From an uncultured Lachnospiraceae bacterium (GTDB taxonomy: Bacteria; Bacillota; Clostridia; Lachnospirales; Lachnospiraceae), in assembly GCA_900555195.1 (NCBI GenBank), contig USKC01000007.1, positions 1 through 26,820 of the forward strand: DNA of 26,820 nucleotides, given 5' to 3'. The notes under the pieces were generated by a model that was given only the letters and a program-made list of their open reading frames with translations, did not search any database and was not told the DNA's origin. Position numbers and translations under genes: made by a program. Positions 1 to 5,798 of the stretch are shown one piece after another (the first letter of the stretch is position 1; each line of letters begins with the position of its first letter).

Positions 1-233
1 TGCAGCCATGGCTGGATACATCGGAGCCTCCGATCGTGTTGTCTCAGGCGAAGATCACATTGGAGGAAAAGGTGAGGGTGTGGCAGGCGATTAATAAACC
101 ATATGAGATCAGCCTGTTCTATAAGGCGGCGCCCGTATTTCTTTCCAGCGAGGTGGTTGTGGAGCCTCCTCGCGTCAGCGAGGCCAACTTTGGGCTTAAC
201 ATCATAGGAGGGGAAGGAGGGAGCGATCGGTAA
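1..233 (+). CDS. DUF4255 (Pvc16-type) CIS tail-terminator protein, C-terminal fragment
   Basis: The frame is open from the left edge to a TAA at 231-233, so this is the 3' end of a gene that begins outside the window. About 77 residues are visible. The segment with VWQAINKPYEISLFYKA followed by PVFLSSEVV resembles the end of DUF4255 (Pvc16 N-terminal) domains, where an LSxIWxxxxxPYxLSxxY-type motif precedes a hydrophobic strand. In characterised injection systems this family caps the distal end of sheath and tube. The stop codon is immediately followed by the GTG of the next gene, so the two are translationally coupled. The family call rests on a short stretch plus its place next to spike, sheath and tube genes. 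The usual C-terminal extensions of Pvc16 proteins are absent here and may be represented by the following separate gene. Confidence 0.72.
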   Translation, partial: QPWLDTSEPPIVLSQAKITLEEKVRVWQAINKPYEISLFYKAAPVFLSSEVVVEPPRVSEANFGLNIIGGEGGSDR

Positions 234-968
234 GTGGCAGAATCTTGGATTGAATACAAGCTTGATTTGATTGTACGGCTTGTGGATACGACGACCGGAG
301 AACTGATTTCAGAAAGGCAGGTTTTATTCCTGGAAGAGGGAAATGTGCTGCTGCTTTTGGAACGGGGAACAGGCACTTACATTCTTCTGAATCATGGCAG
401 GAAGGATACGAAGATCGAGGTGCGCGTGACAGGGTATGAGCCGGAAACGGCGGAAATCTGTTATGAGCAACTGAACAAAAACTTTCCCACATTTACCTTC
501 TATCTGATGCCGATGGCCAGAGCTTCCGGTTTTGTGGATGTTCTTTCCCTAGAAGGGACGCTTCCCGGAATAGAAGCTGTGGAGGCGGCGGATCTGAATC
601 GGCCGCTGGCCCTCATCAGCGGATATGTGGCCAGGAAGCAGACGATCGGCCTGATAGCGGGCAAGGCGATGGAGGAGGAAGCCTATGCGATGGTTCATCC
701 CGGAACAGGACGCTTTGAAACGTTTCGGATAGCGAAGCGGCCGGATAAGCTTCATTTAAAGGTGGCAAAGCCCCTTATGGAAGAATGCGCAGCGGAGGAA
801 CCGATTGCCCGAATCATCCGGGGGAAAGTATATCCGGGAGGAAAATACCTGTTGCGGATACGCGCACAGGGCGGTACGGCGGATTATCTGATCCGCTATG
901 TGGTAAATGGCGAGACTCGGTTCAGGAAGATCGACTTTTACAGTTCGGAAGAAAGGAGATTGGTGTGA
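234..968 (+). CDS. Unrecognised CIS-associated beta-rich protein (244 aa)
   Basis: I do not recognise a definite family. The GTG start directly follows the upstream TAA and has AAGGAGGG about 12 nt upstream. Residues about 8-92 look beta-strand rich and contain TGTYILLN and VRVTGYEPET, reminiscent of carboxypeptidase-regulatory-like (Ig-fold) domains. Such domains are often fused behind DUF4255 in CIS terminator proteins, so this could be the split-off C-terminal part of a Pvc16-type protein. The second half (about 110-244) is also strand-rich and carries no motif I can name. There is no signal peptide or membrane segment. It sits between the terminator gene and the PAAR-like gene and ends 1 nt before the next start, so a structural or assembly role in the particle is likely but inferred. 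Confidence 0.7.
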   Translation: MAESWIEYKLDLIVRLVDTTTGELISERQVLFLEEGNVLLLLERGTGTYILLNHGRKDTKIEVRVTGYEPETAEICYEQLNKNFPTFTFYLMPMARASGFVDVLSLEGTLPGIEAVEAADLNRPLALISGYVARKQTIGLIAGKAMEEEAYAMVHPGTGRFETFRIAKRPDKLHLKVAKPLMEECAAEEPIARIIRGKVYPGGKYLLRIRAQGGTADYLIRYVVNGETRFRKIDFYSSEERRLV

Positions 969-969
969 T

Positions 970-1359
970 ATGGGATTATTGGCAGTAACAGGAGCGACCT
1001 GTACCTGTCCATTCGGGACCGCGCCGAGTAATTTGGTAGTCACGTCCCAGGCCGTCTGCCTCGTGGAAGGCAAACCGGCGGCCACGATACAGGACATGCA
1101 GCCCAATGTGAACCTGGCGCCGTTTGGAATGTGTATGTCTCTCGCGAATCCGGCCGTGGCTTCGGCAACGGCAGCAGCCTTCGGTGTGCTGACGCCTCAG
1201 CCATGTACGATGATGCCAGCCGGATGTTGGACGCCTTCGGCCCCAATGGTCATGGTGGGAGGAAAACCGTGTCTGTCCAGCGATTCCATTCTGACCTGCG
1301 CCATGGGAGCCGGAATGATTAAAATCGTTACGCCGGGCCAGTTCAAGGTGACGGTGTAG
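970..1359 (+). CDS. DUF4280 PAAR-like spike-tip protein
   Basis: This 129-aa protein matches the DUF4280 PAAR-like family. It starts MGLLAVTGATCTCPFGTAPS, has GKPAATIQD near residue 35, a PxxNxxPFGMC segment near 45-55, MVGGKPCLSSDS near 96-106, and eight cysteines (11, 13, 30, 55, 79, 86, 101, 110). Family knowledge: PAAR-like proteins form the sharp tip of contractile spikes and can carry cargo. The ATG at 970 is chosen because GAAAGGAGAT lies about 10 nt upstream; an upstream in-frame start at 907 would overlap the previous gene and lacks such a site. It is bare, without an effector-domain extension, so any cargo must be carried another way. It lies 25 nt before the sheath gene. Confidence 0.92.
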   Translation: MGLLAVTGATCTCPFGTAPSNLVVTSQAVCLVEGKPAATIQDMQPNVNLAPFGMCMSLANPAVASATAAAFGVLTPQPCTMMPAGCWTPSAPMVMVGGKPCLSSDSILTCAMGAGMIKIVTPGQFKVTV

Positions 1360-1384
1360 CTTCATTTAAGGAAAGGAGATAGAA

Positions 1385-3091
1385 ATGGCAGAATATTTTT
1401 CACCGGGCGTATATGTGGAAGAATATGACAATTCGCCCCGCTCCATCGAAGGAGTAGGAACATCTACAGCAGGCTTTGTGGGCCTTGCGGAAAAAGGGCA
1501 GACGGTAGGGGCACCATTGCTGGTGACCAGCTATAGGAGTTTCATCAAACAGTTCGGGGGGCCCTTAAGTGAGTTTGGATACGGGGAATACAGATATCTG
1601 GCTCCCAGCGTGGAGCAGTTTTTCGCAAACGGCGGTACTCGTTGTTATGTGTCCCGCGTGATCCCTCCGGATGCGAAGAAGGCGTTCGTTCAGAAAGGGA
1701 TTCTGGGCGTAGAAGCTGTGGACGAAGGAAAATGGGGCAACCGGATCCAGGTGACCCTGAATACCGCTACCCGGAAGAAAATGCAGCTGGTGGGAAAGAA
1801 CGGGGAGGCCTATGTGGCGAAATCCGTAGACGGTTTCCGCGAAGGTGATTTGGTGGTGTGCAATGAGGAATACAACCGCATTCAGTCCATCTTTGACAAC
1901 AGTGTGACCTTTGAGAGAGCATTCGGACAGGAAATCGTGGATACTGCCCTCATTCCCAAGACGTTGGTATATTTGGTGGAGACCGATATGAGCGTCCGCT
2001 ATGGAGAGGATGTAGAGAACTATACGGGGCTTAGCTTTAATACGGCCAACCCCAACTACATTTCCTACAGGCTGGCGAACAGCGAACTCATCCGGATAAC
2101 CGTCCAGACGCCAGAGACAGCGGGTAACCCTGTGGAAGCTATTCTGGGAGAAGGCAATACTGCGGGTATCTTTACTCTGGAAGGCGGACAGGACGGCTCC
2201 ATGAGCGGAGTGAACGCGGGAACCTTTATCGGCGAAGATAACGGACCTGGAAAGAGAACCGGCCTGGCTTCCTTCGTGGAGAATAATACGGTGAGCATGC
2301 TGGCGATTCCTGGTGTGACGATTCCGGAGGTGGTGGTATCCCTGGTGGGCCATTGCGAGAACTTAAAGAGCAGGTTTGCTGTTCTGGATATGCCGAAAGA
2401 GATGTATAAGACCAAAGATCTGCTGCAGTACCGTGAGATGATTGACAGCACCTATGCGGCCATGTACCATCCGTGGATCCAGGTGTTTGACCGTTCCTCC
2501 AATCAGCCTGGCCTCATTCCGCCTTCCGGAGCGGTAATGGGCGTTTATTCCAGGACGGACATCAATCGCGGCGTACATAAGGCGCCCGCAAACGAGACCG
2601 TATTCTGTACGGGGCTGGGTGTGAATTATACCAAAGCGGAGCAGGATATCCTGAATCCTGCGGGAATCAACCTGATCCGCGCACTGCCCGGGCAGGGCAT
2701 CCGCGTATGGGGCGCGAGGACGGCCAGCAGCAACAGCAACTTCAAATACGTTAACGTACGGCGTCTGTTCATCTTCGTGGAAGAGAGCATTAAGGCCAAC
2801 ACCAACTGGGTGGTATTTGAGCCCAATGACACAGCGCTGTGGCAGAGGGTGCATCTGACCATCTCCAGTTTCTTAGACAACATGTGGAGAAACGGAATGC
2901 TGGCCGGAGGCAGCGCGTCGGAAGCGTACTTTGTGGAGATCGGGCCTTCTACCATGAGCAGGGATGATATCATGAACGGACGGTTGATCTGCAACATCGG
3001 CATTGCGCCTTCAAGACCTGCTGAATTCGTGATCTTCCGCGTGACGCAGCATACAGCGGAAGCCGGAGGAGAAGGCGGCGGAGAAGAATAA
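1385..3091 (+). CDS. Contractile tail sheath protein
   Basis: This 568-aa protein belongs to the phage tail sheath family (Phage_sheath). The N-terminus reads YFSPGVYVEEYDNSPRSIEG, typical of sheath subunits, followed by TAGFVGLAEKG and an IKQFGG segment. The last ~120 residues, with FLDNMWRNGMLAGG and the terminal strands around residues 515-555, form the conserved C-terminal arm that links neighbouring subunits. It wraps the inner tube and contracts to drive the spike. A strong AAAGGAGAT site precedes the ATG. Only one sheath gene is present, whereas Photorhabdus PVC and Serratia AFP clusters have three paralogues, so this particle probably uses a homopolymeric sheath. The short acidic/Gly tail (residues ~558-568) is the only unusual part. 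Confidence 0.97.
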   Translation: MAEYFSPGVYVEEYDNSPRSIEGVGTSTAGFVGLAEKGQTVGAPLLVTSYRSFIKQFGGPLSEFGYGEYRYLAPSVEQFFANGGTRCYVSRVIPPDAKKAFVQKGILGVEAVDEGKWGNRIQVTLNTATRKKMQLVGKNGEAYVAKSVDGFREGDLVVCNEEYNRIQSIFDNSVTFERAFGQEIVDTALIPKTLVYLVETDMSVRYGEDVENYTGLSFNTANPNYISYRLANSELIRITVQTPETAGNPVEAILGEGNTAGIFTLEGGQDGSMSGVNAGTFIGEDNGPGKRTGLASFVENNTVSMLAIPGVTIPEVVVSLVGHCENLKSRFAVLDMPKEMYKTKDLLQYREMIDSTYAAMYHPWIQVFDRSSNQPGLIPPSGAVMGVYSRTDINRGVHKAPANETVFCTGLGVNYTKAEQDILNPAGINLIRALPGQGIRVWGARTASSNSNFKYVNVRRLFIFVEESIKANTNWVVFEPNDTALWQRVHLTISSFLDNMWRNGMLAGGSASEAYFVEIGPSTMSRDDIMNGRLICNIGIAPSRPAEFVIFRVTQHTAEAGGEGGGEE

Positions 3092-3126
3092 TACCAATTG
3101 GAAAGCGGATAAAGGAGTAGAAGAAT

Positions 3127-3627
3127 ATGGCAGCTACAGCTTATGAAAATGAAAAAGGCCTGTCCTATCCCTTAACAAAGATGAACTTTCTCGTCCATGT
3201 GGACGGTGTGGAAGGAACGGCCGCATTCAGCGAGGTGACGGGGGTTGAAGCCACCGTAGATGTGATTGAATTTAGGCAGGGCAATGCGAACAGCCTGGCT
3301 CCAGTAAAGATTCCTGGCCTTGTGAAGCATGGGAACGTGACGCTGAAGATGGGCTATACCCTGGACAGCGCATTTAAGACCTGGATTCAGGAATGCGTGA
3401 GCGAGGTCAGAGGACAGATGCCGAGAAACAACGTGCAGATTGAAATGATCGATATCAATGGCGGTGCACCCCAGCAGCTGGCCACAGCGATCACTGGAAC
3501 CAGGGTATGGGTACTCACCAACGCATGGGTGACCAAATATACGGCGCCTGATCTGAACGCACTGCAGAGTGAAGTGGCTATTGAAACAGTAGAACTGGCC
3601 TATGAAGAACTGATTATCCCGAACTGA
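3127..3627 (+). CDS. Main tail tube protein (gp19/Hcp-like)
   Basis: This 166-aa protein is a tail tube subunit of the T4 gp19-like family used in injection systems. Diagnostic segments are YPLTKMNFLVHVDG at the start, FSEVTGVEATVDVIEFRQGN, the LKMGYTLDSAFKTWIQE helix and the C-terminal VAIETVELAYEELI. The subunit stacks as hexameric rings inside the sheath. The ATG has AAAGGAG about 10 nt upstream, and the gene follows the sheath gene by 35 nt, the usual sheath-tube pair. It is followed by a long structured gap rather than the next gene, which may set off the sheath-tube pair for higher expression. Length is normal for the family. Confidence 0.96.
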   Translation: MAATAYENEKGLSYPLTKMNFLVHVDGVEGTAAFSEVTGVEATVDVIEFRQGNANSLAPVKIPGLVKHGNVTLKMGYTLDSAFKTWIQECVSEVRGQMPRNNVQIEMIDINGGAPQQLATAITGTRVWVLTNAWVTKYTAPDLNALQSEVAIETVELAYEELIIPN

Positions 3628-3791
3628 CGGGGAAGGTTCAGGCGGTATGCCTGTCTGAGCGATTACGGCAGATGTCCTGAGGATTCATCCCGGGACATCC
3701 GCCGGGGCCCTGCCCGGTGGGTTATCCGGGCACATGTCCTTGTATCCGGGCGGTGCAGAAATGGGATATGCAAGAGTTGCTGCCCGGAATC

Positions 3792-3811
3792 CGGGACGCT
3801 GCAGCGTCCCG
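3792..3811. repeat. 20-bp perfect palindrome in the tube-chaperone gap
   Basis: The sequence reads CGGGACGCTGCAGCGTCCCG on both strands. In RNA it would form a very stable GC-rich stem-loop; in DNA it could be a dimer-binding site. No T-run follows on either strand, so it is not a classical terminator. Confidence 0.8.
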
Positions 3812-3904
3812 CCAGAAAGAGAAAAAAATACAGAGCTACCAGGCATATGGTTGGAAGAGGTGGCTGTTGTTTCAGATATAGAGAATAAAGAAGCGCGGGG
3901 GCCG

Positions 3905-3932
3905 CAGCCGTTCGGGCTGGCCCAAACGGCTG
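3905..3932 (+). repeat. Long hairpin upstream of the assembly-chaperone gene
   Basis: CAGCCGTTCGGGC pairs with GCCCAAACGGCTG with a single mismatch in a 13-position arm, leaving a tight loop. The right arm (3920-3932) recurs exactly at 4560-4572 ahead of the second tube-like gene. No U-tract follows. It lies about 50 nt before the chaperone-like gene start, so it may be an mRNA stabiliser or processing signal. Confidence 0.65.
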
Positions 3933-3984
3933 TCATGAGCCGTATCGTGCCACAGGACGCAGACCAAAAAGGAGGAAGCGATAG

Positions 3985-4347
3985 ATGGAAACCGTATTTG
4001 AATTCACGTTGCCCAAAGGATATGTCGATGGAGCGGGAGAGATACACCGTAGAGGGAAAATGAGGCTTGCAACAGCGGCCGATGAGATCAGCGCCACCCG
4101 TGACCCAAGGGTGCTGAGCAATCCTTCTTATTTGACGATCGTTGTGCTCGGCAAAGTTGTGACGGAACTGGAGGGCCTGCCAATGGTTTCCGCAAATGTG
4201 ATTGAGAAGCTGTTTACTGCAGATCTGGCGTTCCTGCAGGATATGTACCAGCGGATCAACGATGTGGAGCCTCCCGTTATGCACGCGGTCTGCCCGCACT
4301 GTGGGGAGGCGATTGAGATCCCGCTAAATTTTACCATGGAGGGATAA
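3985..4347 (+). CDS. CIS tail-assembly chaperone-like protein with CxxC motif
   Basis: This 120-aa protein resembles the small tail-assembly proteins found next to tube genes in CIS clusters. Features are the N-terminal FEFTLPKGYVDGAGEIHRRG, the RLATAADEI and RDPRVLSNPSYL segments, the helical VIEKLFTADLAFLQDMYQRIN (residues 72-92), and a C-terminal CPHCG (Cys103, Cys106). The single CxxC could form half of a zinc site completed by a dimer partner. An AAGGAGG site lies about 10 nt upstream of the ATG. The position just after the tube gene matches that of phage tail-assembly chaperones such as XkdN, which suggests an assembly role rather than a place in the mature particle. That role is inferred from context. 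Confidence 0.82.
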   Translation: METVFEFTLPKGYVDGAGEIHRRGKMRLATAADEISATRDPRVLSNPSYLTIVVLGKVVTELEGLPMVSANVIEKLFTADLAFLQDMYQRINDVEPPVMHAVCPHCGEAIEIPLNFTMEG

Positions 4348-4349
4348 AG

Positions 4350-4550
4350 CTGTATCCGCAGGACGAGATGTATAAGGAGATGTCTTTCCTGTCCTATTAT
4401 TTCCACTGGGGAAGCCAGGATGTGATGGGGCTGGATCATGCCAGCCGGAGAAGATGGTGCAGGGAGGTATCGGAGATTAACCGGAAACTGAATCCCTCCG
4501 AAAATAAAAAAGAGAAGAGCATCCTGGAAATGCAGCCGACCAGGAGATAG
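4350..4550 (+). CDS. DUF6760 small CIS protein, probable CTG start
   Basis: This ~66-aa protein matches DUF6760, a short family found next to CIS tube genes. It has the family pattern YPxxEMYKEMSFLSYYFHW, then DHASRRRWCREVSEIN. The conserved YP near the N-terminus lies upstream of the first ATG (4368), and the only plausible in-frame start that includes it is CTG at 4350. That CTG has GGAGGG 6 nt upstream and lies 2 nt after the TAA of the preceding gene, which suits coupled initiation. If translation instead begins at 4368 the protein is 60 aa and lacks the YP segment. The function of the family is unknown; position implies a role in tube or baseplate assembly. The last ~20 residues are charged and probably disordered. 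Confidence 0.8.
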   Translation: MYPQDEMYKEMSFLSYYFHWGSQDVMGLDHASRRRWCREVSEINRKLNPSENKKEKSILEMQPTRR

Positions 4551-4559
4551 ATCCGGATA

Positions 4560-4572
4560 GCCCAAACGGCTG
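4560..4572 (+). repeat. Second copy of a 13-bp repeat ahead of the second tube-like gene
   Basis: GCCCAAACGGCTG occurs identically at 3920-3932 and here, in both cases upstream of a CIS gene. Here its CGGCTGC part (4567-4573) can pair with GCAGCCG at 4532-4538, giving a weaker stem with a 28-nt loop. Confidence 0.6.
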
Positions 4573-4593
4573 CGGGAGATGAGGTGAGAAGGC

Positions 4594-5673
4594 ATGGCAG
4601 AAGAAAACAATGCGACAGGAACCGGAACGATAGCGGAGGCGGAATACTATAACGCGGATGCGGGGAGCGACCCGCAGGGACTCGGGATTCTCCGGAATTA
4701 CGGGCTGAATCCTGTGATTAATTTTTCCTTTATGCTGAGAGTGGAAGGAATTTATGATCTGCCCTGCAGATCTGTGAAGAGCTTCCATAAAGAAAATGAA
4801 TTTGAATATATCCAGGAAGGCGGCCTGAACGATTATGTACATTTGAAGAGAAAGCCGATCACCAAACCCTTCACTTTTCAGGTGGAGCGCTATGTGGGAG
4901 TGGATTGGCTTGATCCGATGCCGCTGGGGACAGAATTGATCCTGCCGGTCATCCTGTTTGTCAATAAATATCGCTTTTCCAACGCGACGTTCAAGCCGGT
5001 GCGTTCCTATGCTTTTACGGGCTGCACCGTGATTGCCAAGGACTATGGGGAACTGAACGCGGAGAAGAGCGGGCTCCTGACGGAGATCACGACGATCGCT
5101 TATCGGGAAATGCTGTGCATTGATATCCCTTCTGAGGCTATGGATGTGGATACCTGGTCGTTCGACGGCAGGAAAAAGGAAGGAACAGGCACGCGCCATT
5201 ATAACCAAAGCAGCACAAATTCCGACTGGGAGACGAAAAAGTCCAAAGAAAATATGGCTGAGGCCGCGCAAGCCCACCGATGGACATTGGCAAAAGAAGG
5301 GGAAGAAGAAGGCCTGCGTTCCGCGGTGACACAGGAGGAGAAGTCTAAGGCGGATATGGAAAAAGAAAGCCTTCAGCACAGGTGGACATTGGCCAAGGAA
5401 GGGAAAAAAGAGGGGCCGCGTTCAGCAGCGGTACAGGAGGAAAAAGCCAAAGCGGATATGGAGAAGGCGGCCAGGGAATGGAACTTTGATAAAAAGGCCA
5501 AGGCCGGGAAAGGGATCAGCAGCGCAAACCATTCCCTGACAGAATTGCAGAATACGCAGGACGGCCCGTCCACGGTGGAAGCGGCGGTAAAGGAAGCCTG
5601 GGCGGCAAAGGCCAGGCGCTGGCCAACGTATCAGAGCGCGCGCCAGATCGCAGAATTTCTGAATAAGAAATAA
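4594..5673 (+). CDS. Second tail tube-like protein with repeat-bearing C-terminal extension
   Basis: The protein is 359 aa. Residues about 35-180 have the gp19-like tube pattern: NFSFMLRVEGIYDLPCRSVK, a KRKPITKPFTFQVERY strand pair, the WLDPMPLG segment and the TEITTIAYREMLCIDIP end. The family includes the specialised tube proteins that start the tube on the baseplate in AFP/PVC particles (Afp5/Pvc5-like), so a tube-initiator or adaptor role is likely. Unlike those, it has a ~35-residue N-terminal extension and a ~180-residue C-terminal extension that is charged and helical. The extension holds two tandem 34-aa repeats starting HRWTLAKEG (residues 228-261 and 262-295), preceded by a partial copy. 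The ATG has a GA-rich site just upstream. The tube-domain call is firm; the role of the extension is unknown. Confidence 0.85.
   Translation: MAEENNATGTGTIAEAEYYNADAGSDPQGLGILRNYGLNPVINFSFMLRVEGIYDLPCRSVKSFHKENEFEYIQEGGLNDYVHLKRKPITKPFTFQVERYVGVDWLDPMPLGTELILPVILFVNKYRFSNATFKPVRSYAFTGCTVIAKDYGELNAEKSGLLTEITTIAYREMLCIDIPSEAMDVDTWSFDGRKKEGTGTRHYNQSSTNSDWETKKSKENMAEAAQAHRWTLAKEGEEEGLRSAVTQEEKSKADMEKESLQHRWTLAKEGKKEGPRSAAVQEEKAKADMEKAAREWNFDKKAKAGKGISSANHSLTELQNTQDGPSTVEAAVKEAWAAKARRWPTYQSARQIAEFLNKK
5275..5478 (+). repeat. Tandem 102-bp repeat encoding 34-aa units
   Basis: Two adjacent in-frame copies, 5275-5376 and 5377-5478, each begin with codons for HRWTLAKEG, continue with GxRSA and QEEKxKADMEK, and are similar in DNA and protein. 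A related KSKENMAEAAQA stretch just upstream suggests a partial earlier copy. Confidence 0.9.
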
Positions 5674-5714
5674 AAGCCGGCATAACGATTCAGAGCCGGA
5701 CTTGCTGCAGGTTG

Positions 5715-5734
5715 GTGCGCCGCGGCAGGCGCAC
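5715..5734 (+). repeat. Hairpin in the gap before the coiled-coil gene
   Basis: GTGCGCC (5715-5721) pairs with GGCGCAC (5728-5734) around a 6-nt loop. GGCGCAC recurs about 20 nt downstream. No U-tract follows, so this is a possible mRNA structure rather than a terminator. Confidence 0.55.
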
Positions 5735-5798
5735 ATCGCGCGCTGGAAGGCGCACGCTGGAAAAACAGGACGACGGAAGAAGGAAAGGAGGTTGTAAC

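Larger units (their letters stand above)
3628..3984 (+). other. GC-rich structured intergenic region between tube and downstream CIS genes
   Basis: This 357-nt gap contains no convincing gene: the open frames crossing it lack ribosome binding sites and recognisable protein features. It is rich in inverted repeats. Examples are GATGTCC/GGACATC arms (3671-3677 with 3693-3699), CCCGG-AAT-CCGGG (3783-3795), a 20-nt perfect palindrome at 3792-3811, and a long hairpin at 3905-3932. A direct repeat TATCCGGGC occurs at 3723-3731 and 3743-3751. None is followed by a U-tract, so a standard intrinsic terminator is not seen. It could stabilise the sheath-tube mRNA 3' end, act as an RNA processing site, or damp expression of downstream genes. 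These roles are inference. Confidence 0.6.

Noticed and set aside
1565..2353. Long minus-strand open frame opposite the sheath gene
   Set aside because: Lies entirely inside a certain sheath gene and has no recognisable protein features; a reverse-frame shadow.
3734..4063. Open frame of ~109 codons across the tube-chaperone gap
   Set aside because: No ribosome binding site, composition unlike a folded protein, and it runs into the well-supported chaperone-like gene in another frame.
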